From Isoptericola dokdonensis DS-3 (GTDB taxonomy: Bacteria; Actinomycetota; Actinomycetes; Actinomycetales; Cellulomonadaceae): 64,000 nucleotides of DNA. The DNA lies in contig NZ_CP014209.1 of the NCBI RefSeq assembly GCF_001636295.1, positions 2,852,001 through 2,916,000 of the forward strand, in the 5' to 3' direction. The translations under genes were made by a program, and so were the position numbers. The notes below the pieces were generated by a model. The model saw nothing but the letters and a program-made list of their open reading frames with translations, searched no databases and had not been told where the DNA came from. Positions 1 through 8,546 of the stretch are shown here, piece by piece. Position 1 is the first letter of the stretch. Every line of letters begins with the position of its first letter.

Positions 1-1
1 C

Positions 2-1396
2 GGCCAGACCTTCACCACGCTCAACCCTGCGACCGAGGACGTCCTCGTCGAGGTCGCCCAGGCGTCCGCCGTCGACGCCGACCGGGCCGTCGTCGCGGCC
101 CGCACCGCCTTCGAGGACGGCTCGCCCTGGTCGCGCATGACGCCGCGCGAGCGCTCGCACCTGCTGTGGCGCATCGGCGACATGATCGAGGAGCGGGCCG
201 AGGAGTTCGCGCAGCTCGAGTCGCTCGACAACGGCAAGAGCCTCGCGTCCGCCCGCGGCGACGTCGGTGTGGCCGCGGAGCTGTTCCGCTACTTCGCCGG
301 CTGGGCCACCAAGATGGAGGGCACCTCCATCCCCATGTCGGTGCCCGGCAAGCAGTTCCACGCGTACACCCGCCGTGAGGCGATCGGCGTCGTGGCGGGC
401 ATCGTGCCGTGGAACTTCCCGCTGACGATGGCCGCGTTCAAGATCGTCCCGGCGATCACCGCCGGGAACACGGTCGTCCTCAAGCCGGCCGAGCAGACCC
501 CGCTGACGGCGCTGCGCCTCGGCGAGCTGCTGCTCGAGGCCGGCGTCCCCGCGGGCGTCGTCAACGTGCTGCCCGGGTTCGGCGACGCGGGCGCGGCGCT
601 GGTCGACCACGCCGGCGTCGACAAGGTCGCCTTCACCGGCAGCACCGAGGTCGGCAAGAAGATCGCCGCGGGCGCGTCGCGGAACCTCAAGAAGGTGTCC
701 CTGGAGCTCGGCGGCAAGGCGCCCAACATCGTCTTCGCCGACGCCGACCTCGACGCCGCGATCGCCGGTGCGGCGCTCGCGGGCTACTTCAACGAGGGCC
801 AGTGCTGCGTCAACGGCTCGCGCCTGTACGTCCAGCGCAGCGTCTTCGACGAGGTCGTCGAGGGCGTCGCGGCGGCCGCGCGCGCGATCAAGGTCGGCGA
901 CGCGTTCGACCCGGCCACGACGATGGGCCCGCTGGTCTCGGCGGAGCAGCACGAGAAGGTCATGGGCTACGTGCGCGGCGCGGTGTCCGACGGCGCCACC
1001 ATCGCGGCGGGCAGCCCCGACGCGGCCGCGGACCGCGGGTACTTCTTCGCGCCGACGCTCATCACCGGCGTCACCGAGCAGATGGCCGTCCAGACGGACG
1101 AGATCTTCGGCCCGGTCGTCACGGCGATCCCGTTCGACACGGAGGACGAGGTCGTGGCCGCCGCGAACAACACCGTCTACGGCCTGGCCGCGGGCGTGTG
1201 GTCGAAGGACCTCGGCACCGCGCACCGCGTCGGTGGCCGCCTGCGGGCCGGCACCGTCTGGCTCAACACCTGGCACGCCGACGACGTCACCCTCCCGCGG
1301 GGTGGCTACAAGCAGTCCGGCTGGGGCCGCGAGCTCGGCTCGTTCGGCCTCGACGACTACACGGAGCTCAAGACGGTGATCGCCGAGCTCCGGTGA
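2..1396 (+). CDS. Aldehyde dehydrogenase family protein, 5' end outside the window
   Basis: NAD(P)+-dependent oxidation of an aldehyde to the acid in the cytoplasm; the substrate cannot be told from sequence. The reading frame is open from base 2, so the start lies upstream of the window; the first internal ATG is at 137 and the bases before it already encode family-like sequence (FTTLNPATEDVL). Landmarks in order are VPWNFPL and the KPAEQTPL stretch of the cofactor site, FTGSTEVGK, the general-base glutamate in LELGGKAPN, the catalytic cysteine in EGQCCVNGSR, and IFGPV near the C-terminus. The C-terminal LNTWHADD and GGYKQSGWGRELG resemble betaine- or phenylacetaldehyde-dehydrogenase-like members. 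A GC-rich hairpin lies about 65 bp after the stop. Confidence 0.93.
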   Translation, partial: GQTFTTLNPATEDVLVEVAQASAVDADRAVVAARTAFEDGSPWSRMTPRERSHLLWRIGDMIEERAEEFAQLESLDNGKSLASARGDVGVAAELFRYFAGWATKMEGTSIPMSVPGKQFHAYTRREAIGVVAGIVPWNFPLTMAAFKIVPAITAGNTVVLKPAEQTPLTALRLGELLLEAGVPAGVVNVLPGFGDAGAALVDHAGVDKVAFTGSTEVGKKIAAGASRNLKKVSLELGGKAPNIVFADADLDAAIAGAALAGYFNEGQCCVNGSRLYVQRSVFDEVVEGVAAAARAIKVGDAFDPATTMGPLVSAEQHEKVMGYVRGAVSDGATIAAGSPDAAADRGYFFAPTLITGVTEQMAVQTDEIFGPVVTAIPFDTEDEVVAAANNTVYGLAAGVWSKDLGTAHRVGGRLRAGTVWLNTWHADDVTLPRGGYKQSGWGRELGSFGLDDYTELKTVIAELR

Positions 1397-1459
1397 ACCT
1401 GCACGGCTCGCACCGACGCGGGCCCGCAGCGAGATAGGTAGTACCCGACACGGCCTGGA

Positions 1460-1487
1460 CGGCCGGTCCCCGACCCGGGACCGGCCG
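1460..1487 (+). terminator. GC hairpin after the aldehyde dehydrogenase gene
   Basis: An 11-bp perfect stem (1460-1470 with 1477-1487) with a 6-base loop and no T tract. It is a plausible terminator for the dehydrogenase and lies before the RBS of the next gene. Confidence 0.5.
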
Positions 1488-1535
1488 CCCGGTCCGTCGT
1501 CATGCCCCAGTGACGTATGCGAAAGGGATTCGACG

Positions 1536-4500
1536 ATGAACCTGTTCCGCAGATCCGACCGGCAGCGCGGTGCGCGCCGCAGACTCCGGGCGCCGGCTCG
1601 CCTGGCGGCCATGGTGGCCGCCGTCGCGGTGCTGGCACCCCTCACCGGCGGTGTCGCCACCGCCGCCCCGGCCGCGGCCGCGCCCGGCTCCGTCGACGAC
1701 GGCGTGCTGCGCGTCCTGCTGTTCTACAAGGCGAACTTCCACGCGTCGCACGTGCAGGCCCGCCAGGCCGTGCGCGACCTCGCCACGGAGCTCGGCACCG
1801 AGCACGGCCAGCAGGTCGACATCCAGGAGACGGACGACCCGGCGGCCTTCACCACGGCGAACCTCGCGTCGAAGGACGCGGTGGTGTTCGCGCAGACCGG
1901 CGGCGTGCTGTTCAACGTGCAGCAGCGGGCCGCGCTGGAGGAGTACATCCGCGGCGGCGGCGGCTACATGGGCCTGCACTACGCCGGCTGGTCGGTCGGC
2001 CAGAGCGAGCACGACGTCAACCCGTTCTACGCGCAGCTCGTCGGCGCGGTGTCCGAGGGGCACCCGGAGAACCCGGCGGTGCGGTCCGGCCGCGTCAGCG
2101 TCAAGGACGCCGACCACCCCCTGACCGAGGGCGTGCCCGCCACGTTCACCCGCAGCGACGAGTGGTACGACTGGCTGGCCAACCCCGCGCAGGACGTGCG
2201 GGTGCTGCTCGAGGTCGACGAGACCTCGTACGGCATGGGCAACCACGGCACCAGCCACCCCGTGACGTGGTGCCAGGAGATCGACGAGGGTCGGTCCTGG
2301 TACACCGGCATGGGCCACGAGGGCGGGGCCTACTCCGAGGCCCCGATGCTCGCCCAGATGCGCAACGGCCTCGCGTACTCCGCGGGTCTGGTCACCGCCG
2401 ACTGCTCACCGCCCACGAAGGACGCGCAGGGCTCCTGGAGCGACGTGACCCCGTGGCCGCTGGTGCCGATCAACGCGGCGCTGACCTCCGACGGTCGCGT
2501 CCAGTCGTTCGGCAGCGTCTCCTCGGGCTGCACCGACAGCACGCCGTACGACTTCGGCGGGAACTCGTGCGTCACGCAGGGCGGCCAGATGGAGATCGAC
2601 GTCTGGGACCCCGCGGAGCAGCGCACCATCGACAACGTCGCCGACTCCGTCGTGCCGAACCACACCTACACCGACCTGTTCTGCTCGATGCAGGTCCAGC
2701 TGCCCCACCGCGAGGCCACCCTGACGGTGGGCGGTGACGACGGCCTCGGCGGCAACGCGCCGAACGACGCGGCCCTCGGTGTCACCAGCTACACCACCAA
2801 CCAGGGCCTGCGGGACGAGGCGCCGATGCACTACCCGCGCTGGTACCCCACGGGGACCACGCTGCCCGACGGCTCCGTCGTCGTGCAGGGCGGCAGCCTC
2901 AAGGGCGGCCCCGGCGGCCCGGGCGTGCTCACCCCGGAGATCTACACCCCGGACGAGGGCAGCTCGTGGAAGCTCCTCACCGGCGCCACCAGCGCGGCGG
3001 CGTACGGCGACGGCGGCAACGGCAACGGGCCGGACGAGAACCGCTGGTGGTACCCGCGCGCCTTCGTGGCACCGGGCAACGGCAACGTCTTCAACATCAC
3101 CGGCACCCAGATGTACGAGCTCGACGCGTCCGGTGACGGCGAGGTGATCCTGCGGGGCACGCTGCCCGCGGCGGTCGCGAGCCAGGGCGGCCTCGGCAAC
3201 CCGGTGGGCGCCACGTCCACCGCGACGATGTACCGGCCGGGCAAGATCCTCCAGGTCGGTGGCGGCTGGTGGGCCAACGGCGGGGGCCCGGCGGGCGCCC
3301 GTGCGGGCTTCACCGTCGACATCACCGGCGGCACCGACGCCCCCGTGGTCGAGGCGACCCAGCCGATGACCCACGCCCGGCACTGGGCGACGTCCACCGT
3401 GCTGCCCGACGGCGACGTCATCGTCACCGGCGGCTCGCGGGACAACAACGGCAACGGCGGCTACGTCACCAACGCCGAGATCTGGGACCCGGAGACGGGC
3501 GAGTGGACGGTCGTGGACGTGCCCTACGAGCACGCCCGCCTCTACCACTCGACCGCGCTGCTCCTGCCGGACGGTCGCGTCATGGTGGGCGGCGGCGGCA
3601 CGCCGGGCCCGCGCAACTACACCGACGTCGAGTTCTACTCCCCGGCGTACCTGTTCGACGGCGACGAGCCGGCCGTGCGCCCGGAGGTCACGGGGGTCCC
3701 GCGGTCCGTCGGCTACGACGGCGTCGTGGACGTGCAGGCCGACGTCGACGTCTCGCGCGTCACGCTGGTCCGCAACGGCTCGGTGACGCACGGGTTCAAC
3801 AACGACCAGAACTTCCAGGACCTGGCGTTCAGCCAGGACGGCGACACCCTGAGCATCGAGACCCCGGTCGACGGCACCTACGCCCCGCCCGGCGCCTACA
3901 TGCTGTTCGTGTTCGACGCCGACGGCACGCCGTCGGTGGCGGACATCGTCCAGATCGACCCGGAGGTCGAGATGGACGTCCGGGCCGCGCACCTGGTCGA
4001 CCAGTTCGAGTACCCGCGCCTGCCCGCCGAGTGGCGGTCGGCGAACCCGCCGGCGGTCGTCGACGTGGCGCCCGGCAACGGGCGGATGTCCCCGTGGGAG
4101 ATCGACGACGCGGTCCAGCTGGTCCGTGCCGCCGCGCCCAGCCAGGGCGGTCTCGGTCTGACGGGCTACCACCTCGCCGTCGGCGCCGACGGCAGCCTGA
4201 CGCGCACGGTCAAGGGTCTCGACCCGGGCCGTGAGTACCGCGTCTCGCTGCGCTACGCGCGGGACAGCCGGTCCGCCGGCACCGCTCCGGGCACCGCGCA
4301 GCTCACGGTGGGCGACCTGTCGGCCACCCTGAGCGCGGGCGGCGACCTGTCGTCGCAGACCCGGTTCGGCTCGTACGTCGGGACCTTCGTCGCGGACGGC
4401 CGGTCGCAGGACCTGACGTTCGCGGCCGGGGACTCCGGCGCGGGCGTCATGATCGACGACCTCGTGATCGTGGGCGTCGACCCGGGCGCCTCCGACGTGC

Positions 4501-7280
4501 CGGTGCGGTACGAGTTCGAGGAGGGCTCCGGCACGACGGCCGCCAACACCGGCACGGACGGGTCGGTGGGCGCCGCGACGCTCACGGGCGGGACCGGCTG
4601 GAGCGCCGACGGCGTGCACGGCGGTGCGGTGAACCTCGCCGGCGGCGGCAACGCCAACGCCGTCGACCTGCCGGACGACCTGCTGCTCGGCGCCGAGGAC
4701 TTCACCACGTCGTTCTGGGTGAAGCCCGACACGAAGGGCAACTGGATCGGCCTGTTCCACGTCGGGGACGGGCTGGCGGACGCCGGGAGCTTCTTCCAGC
4801 TCCAGATGCAGACGCAGGCGTCGGGTGCCACCGGGCTCGCGGCGACGTTCAAGGCCAAGGGCAGCCCCGTGCAGGAGCGCGTCTACGCGACGCCTGTGCA
4901 GGACGTCACGGCCGGGGAGTGGAACCACGTCGTGTTCACGCGGCAGGGTGCCACCGGCACGCTCTACCTCGACGGTGAGCCTGTCGCGTCCCGGGACGAC
5001 CTGACGATCGACATGACCGACGTCGGGCCGACCGCGAACAACTGGCTGGGTCGCAACGGCTACCCGGACCCGGCCCTCGACGGCCTGATGGACGACGTGC
5101 GCGTCTACACGACGGCCCTGACGGACGCCGACGTCGCCGCCCTGCACGCCGACGGCACCGCGCTCGCCACGACCACCACGGTCGCCGTCGAGCCGGGCTC
5201 CCCGTCACCGTTCGGCGAGCCGGTCACCGTCTCGGCCGAGATCGCCGCCGCGTCCGGCGCCGCCCCCACGGGTGTCGCCGAGCTGTGGACGGACGGCTCC
5301 CGCGTGGGCGGGCAGGTCGACGTCTCCGGCGGCGCGGTGCTGTTCACCGACGTGGCGCTCTCCCCGGGCGACCACGAGGTCGAGGTGCGGTTCCTCGCCG
5401 ACGAGGGGTGGCGCGACTCCGCGCAGACCGTGGAGCACACGGTCGAGCGGCCGCCGCCCGGCGAGGGCACGCCGATCCACTACACCTTCGACGAAGGTCA
5501 GGGGTCGACGGCCGCCAACACCGGGCTGGACAGCTCCGTCGGGGCGGCGACGCTCACCGGGGCGACCGGCTGGGTGGCCGAGGGCCGGTTCGGCCCCGCG
5601 CTGAACCTGCCGGGCGGGGCGTCGGGCACGGGCAACCACGTCCGGCTGCCGGACGACATCGAGGCGGGGATGGACGACCAGTTCAGCGTCTCGTTGTGGG
5701 CCCGTCCGGACGCGCTGCCCATGTGGGTGCCGCTGCTCCAGATCGGCAGCAGCACGGACACGTTCTTCCTGCTGCAGTCCAACACCCAGGCGAGCGGCGC
5801 CACCGGCTTCGCGGCGACGTTCAAGGCTCCAGGCACCCCGGGCAGCGCCCAGGAACGTCTGGTGCTCGGCCAGGGCGAGGACCTGCCGCTCAACGAGTGG
5901 ACGCACGTCGTGTTCACCCAGAGCGGGTCCGTCGGAAAGATCTACTTCGACGGCGAGCTCCAGGCGACGCGCGACGACTTCACCCTCGACATCGGTGACG
6001 TCGGCGTCGACGGCCGGACGACGATGAACCTCGTCGGCGGCACGAGCTGGCCGGACGGACGCTGGGACGGTGCCGTCGACGACTTCCGGATGTTCGGCTA
6101 CGAGCTGACGTCGGAGCAGGTCGCCGACCTCCACGCCGGTCCGCCGGCGAACGCGGCACCCGTGGGTGCCGCCGACGCCTACGGGACCCTCGAGGGCGAG
6201 GCCCTGACGGTCGAGGCGCCGGGTCTGCTGGCGAACGACACCGACCTCGACGGGGACGACCTGACGGCGACGGGGCTCACCCAGCCCGCCGGCGGGACGG
6301 TCGCCCTGGAGGAGGACGGCGGGTTCACCTACACGCCCGACGACGGGTTCTTCGGGACCGACACCTTCACCTACACGGCGTCGGACGGCACGGCGACGTC
6401 GGCCCCCACGACCGTGACGATCACGGTGACGGAGGCCGAGCAGCCGCCGGTCAACGCGGTGCCGGTGGCCCTCGACGACGCGTACGACGCCGTGGGTGGC
6501 GAACCGCTCACCCTGCCGGCGCCGGGCGTGCTCGCCAACGACACCGACGCCGACGGCCAGGTCCTGACGGTCGTCGGGGTCCGGCAGCCCGCCAACGGCG
6601 AGGTCGTGGTCGGGGCGGACGGGTCGTTCACCTACACCCCCGACGCCGGGTTCTCCGGCAAGGACGTCTTCACCTACCGCGCCACGGACGGTGCGGACAG
6701 GTCCTCGCGGGCGTCGGTGACGATCACGGTGAAGTCGCCGGCGGTCACGGCCGTCGCCGGGGTCGCCCTGCCGATCACCTACGGCACGGCGGGCACGGTC
6801 TCGGTGGCGGTGTCGCCGGACACGGCCACGGGCGTCGTCCAGCTGCGCGACGGCTCGACGACGATCGCGAAGACCCGGATCGCGGACGGGGTGGGGACCA
6901 TCGTGCTCCCGGCGGGGTCGATCCTGCCGGGCGTCCACGACCTCGTCCTGCGCTACCGCGGCGACGACGACCACCAGCCGTCGACGTCGACGGTGCGGGT
7001 CGTCGTGGAGAAGGTGGTGCCGACCCTCGAGGTCTCGGCCACCAAGGTGAAGAACACCGCGGTCGTCGACGTGGTGCTCACCGCGCCGTACGACGTGCCG
7101 GTCACGGGTGAGGTGCGGGTCGCCGTCGACGGCGGGCCGACCCTCGTCGGCACCGTCGCGGACGGCCGGGTGTCCTTCACGCTGCCCCGTCAGGGGCGTG
7201 ACCTGACCCTCACGGCGTCCTACCTGGGCAGCGACACCGTCCTGGCGTCGCAGACCCGGACGACCGTCCGGGTGCAGTGA
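1536..7280 (+). CDS. Giant secreted ThuA + galactose-oxidase-like (copper radical oxidase) + LamG + cadherin-like protein
   Basis: A 1914-residue exported protein. The start ATG follows an AAAGGG ribosome site, and an Arg-rich, then hydrophobic, signal peptide ends near the AAAAPGS stretch (about residue 50). Domains in order: ThuA-like (about 57-285); galactose-oxidase/glyoxal-oxidase-like propeller with DUF1929 (about 295-835); a carbohydrate-binding-like beta module (about 840-985); LamG (990-1205); Ig-like (1208-1305); second LamG (1315-1535); two cadherin/VCBS-like repeats with LANDTD motifs (1540-1735); two C-terminal Ig-like repeats. Candidate copper and radical ligands are all present: Cys383 (FCSMQ), Tyr437 (RWYPT), Tyr670-His671 (RLYHST) and His752 (VTHGF). 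This predicts an H2O2-forming oxidase of aldehyde or sugar substrates bound to extracellular polysaccharide. No LPXTG-type anchor is visible. The domain calls are firm; the substrate is unknown. Confidence 0.88.
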   Translation: MNLFRRSDRQRGARRRLRAPARLAAMVAAVAVLAPLTGGVATAAPAAAAPGSVDDGVLRVLLFYKANFHASHVQARQAVRDLATELGTEHGQQVDIQETDDPAAFTTANLASKDAVVFAQTGGVLFNVQQRAALEEYIRGGGGYMGLHYAGWSVGQSEHDVNPFYAQLVGAVSEGHPENPAVRSGRVSVKDADHPLTEGVPATFTRSDEWYDWLANPAQDVRVLLEVDETSYGMGNHGTSHPVTWCQEIDEGRSWYTGMGHEGGAYSEAPMLAQMRNGLAYSAGLVTADCSPPTKDAQGSWSDVTPWPLVPINAALTSDGRVQSFGSVSSGCTDSTPYDFGGNSCVTQGGQMEIDVWDPAEQRTIDNVADSVVPNHTYTDLFCSMQVQLPHREATLTVGGDDGLGGNAPNDAALGVTSYTTNQGLRDEAPMHYPRWYPTGTTLPDGSVVVQGGSLKGGPGGPGVLTPEIYTPDEGSSWKLLTGATSAAAYGDGGNGNGPDENRWWYPRAFVAPGNGNVFNITGTQMYELDASGDGEVILRGTLPAAVASQGGLGNPVGATSTATMYRPGKILQVGGGWWANGGGPAGARAGFTVDITGGTDAPVVEATQPMTHARHWATSTVLPDGDVIVTGGSRDNNGNGGYVTNAEIWDPETGEWTVVDVPYEHARLYHSTALLLPDGRVMVGGGGTPGPRNYTDVEFYSPAYLFDGDEPAVRPEVTGVPRSVGYDGVVDVQADVDVSRVTLVRNGSVTHGFNNDQNFQDLAFSQDGDTLSIETPVDGTYAPPGAYMLFVFDADGTPSVADIVQIDPEVEMDVRAAHLVDQFEYPRLPAEWRSANPPAVVDVAPGNGRMSPWEIDDAVQLVRAAAPSQGGLGLTGYHLAVGADGSLTRTVKGLDPGREYRVSLRYARDSRSAGTAPGTAQLTVGDLSATLSAGGDLSSQTRFGSYVGTFVADGRSQDLTFAAGDSGAGVMIDDLVIVGVDPGASDVPVRYEFEEGSGTTAANTGTDGSVGAATLTGGTGWSADGVHGGAVNLAGGGNANAVDLPDDLLLGAEDFTTSFWVKPDTKGNWIGLFHVGDGLADAGSFFQLQMQTQASGATGLAATFKAKGSPVQERVYATPVQDVTAGEWNHVVFTRQGATGTLYLDGEPVASRDDLTIDMTDVGPTANNWLGRNGYPDPALDGLMDDVRVYTTALTDADVAALHADGTALATTTTVAVEPGSPSPFGEPVTVSAEIAAASGAAPTGVAELWTDGSRVGGQVDVSGGAVLFTDVALSPGDHEVEVRFLADEGWRDSAQTVEHTVERPPPGEGTPIHYTFDEGQGSTAANTGLDSSVGAATLTGATGWVAEGRFGPALNLPGGASGTGNHVRLPDDIEAGMDDQFSVSLWARPDALPMWVPLLQIGSSTDTFFLLQSNTQASGATGFAATFKAPGTPGSAQERLVLGQGEDLPLNEWTHVVFTQSGSVGKIYFDGELQATRDDFTLDIGDVGVDGRTTMNLVGGTSWPDGRWDGAVDDFRMFGYELTSEQVADLHAGPPANAAPVGAADAYGTLEGEALTVEAPGLLANDTDLDGDDLTATGLTQPAGGTVALEEDGGFTYTPDDGFFGTDTFTYTASDGTATSAPTTVTITVTEAEQPPVNAVPVALDDAYDAVGGEPLTLPAPGVLANDTDADGQVLTVVGVRQPANGEVVVGADGSFTYTPDAGFSGKDVFTYRATDGADRSSRASVTITVKSPAVTAVAGVALPITYGTAGTVSVAVSPDTATGVVQLRDGSTTIAKTRIADGVGTIVLPAGSILPGVHDLVLRYRGDDDHQPSTSTVRVVVEKVVPTLEVSATKVKNTAVVDVVLTAPYDVPVTGEVRVAVDGGPTLVGTVADGRVSFTLPRQGRDLTLTASYLGSDTVLASQTRTTVRVQ

Positions 7281-7285
7281 GAAAC

Positions 7286-7323
7286 GGCGTGGGCCCGCAG
7301 GATCGCTCCTGCGGGCCCACGCC
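7286..7323 (+). terminator. Strong terminator hairpin after the oxidase gene
   Basis: A perfect 17-bp inverted repeat (7286-7302 with 7307-7323) with loop tcgc, starting 6 bases after the stop codon. It is GC-rich and has no U tract. Confidence 0.8.
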
Positions 7324-7335
7324 GCTGTCCGCCGT

Positions 7336-7367
7336 CCGGCCGGCCACCCTCGCAGGTGGCCGGCCGG
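7336..7367 (-). terminator. Terminator hairpin at the 3' end of the tautomerase gene
   Basis: A 13-bp perfect stem (7336-7348 with 7355-7367) around a 6-base loop, just past the minus-strand stop at 7373. With the neighbouring 17-bp hairpin it insulates two convergent genes. Confidence 0.65.
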
Positions 7368-7372
7368 GCGGC

Positions 7373-7597
7373 TCAGTCGTCGGCGAGCGACGCGACGACG
7401 CCGGCGCGGCTGTCGTCCTCGCTGGCCAGCACGCCGCCGTTGGCGACGATGTCGGGGGTGATCTCGCTGAAGACCATGCGGACGTCCTGGCGGCGGGCGC
7501 CCAGGATGTCGACGGCGCTGTCGGCGACGGCCTGGGCGAACTCGCGGCGCTGCTCGAGGGTGCGACCGCGCAGCAGCTCGACGGTGATGTTGGGCAT
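7373..7597 (-). CDS. 4-oxalocrotonate tautomerase-like enzyme
   Basis: A 74-residue tautomerase-superfamily protein. The frame stays open to 7639, but the ATG at 7597 is preferred because it follows a GGAGG ribosome site and leaves MPNITVELL, so Pro1 becomes the catalytic N-terminal proline after Met removal. The rest (LEQRREFAQAVADSAVDILG) fits the short beta-alpha-beta fold that works as a hexamer. The physiological substrate is unknown. The gene is divergent from the YcnI-like gene, and a perfect TGGTTCA palindrome lies between them. Confidence 0.85.
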   Translation of the reverse strand: MPNITVELLRGRTLEQRREFAQAVADSAVDILGARRQDVRMVFSEITPDIVANGGVLASEDDSRAGVVASLADD

Positions 7598-7649
7598 GTC
7601 TGTCCTCCGGTGATGGCCGCCCGTCACTCCGATGTTCACGGGTGCGACC

Positions 7650-7671
7650 GTGGTTCATTGACCTGAACCAC
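7650..7671. promoter_or_regulatory. Palindromic operator-like site between tautomerase and ycnI-like genes
   Basis: GTGGTTCA and TGAACCAC, a perfect 8-bp inverted repeat with a 6-base spacer, in the divergent promoter region. It has the form of a dimeric repressor site. No regulator gene of that kind is adjacent in the window. Confidence 0.55.
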
Positions 7672-7784
7672 AGTACGCGGCCCGCGGCCCTCAGTCCATG
7701 TTTCCGACCTCAGTTCACACTCTTGACATCCGCTCGGCCGGCTGGTTCGGTGGGCGGACCGCCTCGCACCACTCGGGAGACTCG

Positions 7785-8546
7785 ATGAAGAGCACGACCG
7801 TCGTCCGCCGCGCGACCCTGACGGGGATCGCCGCCACCGGGCTCCTGGCCCTCGGGGCGGCCCCCGCCCTCGCCCACGTGACCATCACGCCGTCGACCAC
7901 CTCCCCGGGCGCCACCACCGTGCTCCGGGTCGAGGTTCCGCACGGCTGCGACGGCTCCGCGACCACCGGGATCTCCGTCCGCCTGCCCGCCGGCGTCACC
8001 GACGCCAACGCGGCCAGCACCGACCGCTGGGCGGCCGAGGTGTCCTCCGACGCCGTCACCTTCACCACCGACGACCCCCTGCCCGACGGCGAGACCGCCG
8101 TCGTCGAGCTCAACGTGAACCTGCCCGACGAGCCCGGCACCACCCTCGTGCTCCCCGTCGTCCAGACCTGCGAGGAGGGCGAGGCGGCCTGGACCGAGAT
8201 CGCCGAGGACGGGCAGGACCCGGAGGAGCTCGACCATCCCGCACCCGTCGTCGTCGTGGCCGGCACCGCCACCACCGGTGGCGCGGACGCCGCGGGCACG
8301 ACCGACGATGACGCGTCCGGTGAGCCGGACGTCGCGGCGGAGGCCGATGAGCACGCGGGTCACGCCGGGCACGGTGCGGGCGACGGTGCGGGCGACGGCG
8401 CGGCCGGTGACGCCGAAGCCGCGGCCGCCACGGGCGACGACGGTGCGATCGGGCCATGGGTGGTCGTCGGCGCGGTCGGCGTCCTCGTCGTCGGCGGTGT
8501 GGTGGGCCGCGTCGTCCTGCAGCGCCGCCGCACGTCGGCGCCGTGA
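7785..8546 (+). CDS. YcnI-like (DUF1775) copper-binding membrane-anchored protein
   Basis: A 253-residue exported protein. The ATG at 7785 follows GGGAGA; the frame opens further upstream but without a ribosome site. After the signal peptide (cleavage after PALA) the mature chain starts HVTITPSTTSPGATT, giving the N-terminal histidine that binds copper in YcnI-type domains. A DUF1775 domain spans about residues 25-150. An Asp/Glu/His/Gly-rich linker follows, then one C-terminal membrane helix (about 225-245) and an RRR stop-transfer tail. The gene overlaps the CopC/CopD fusion by a GTGA, so the two are probably co-translated and act together in copper handling at the cell surface. Confidence 0.88.
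   Translation: MKSTTVVRRATLTGIAATGLLALGAAPALAHVTITPSTTSPGATTVLRVEVPHGCDGSATTGISVRLPAGVTDANAASTDRWAAEVSSDAVTFTTDDPLPDGETAVVELNVNLPDEPGTTLVLPVVQTCEEGEAAWTEIAEDGQDPEELDHPAPVVVVAGTATTGGADAAGTTDDDASGEPDVAAEADEHAGHAGHGAGDGAGDGAAGDAEAAAATGDDGAIGPWVVVGAVGVLVVGGVVGRVVLQRRRTSAP

Noticed and set aside
2406..5147. 913-residue open frame on the minus strand
   Set aside because: Opposite a well-defined domain protein; composition is Arg/Val/Gly/His-rich with no domain, as expected for a GC-driven shadow.
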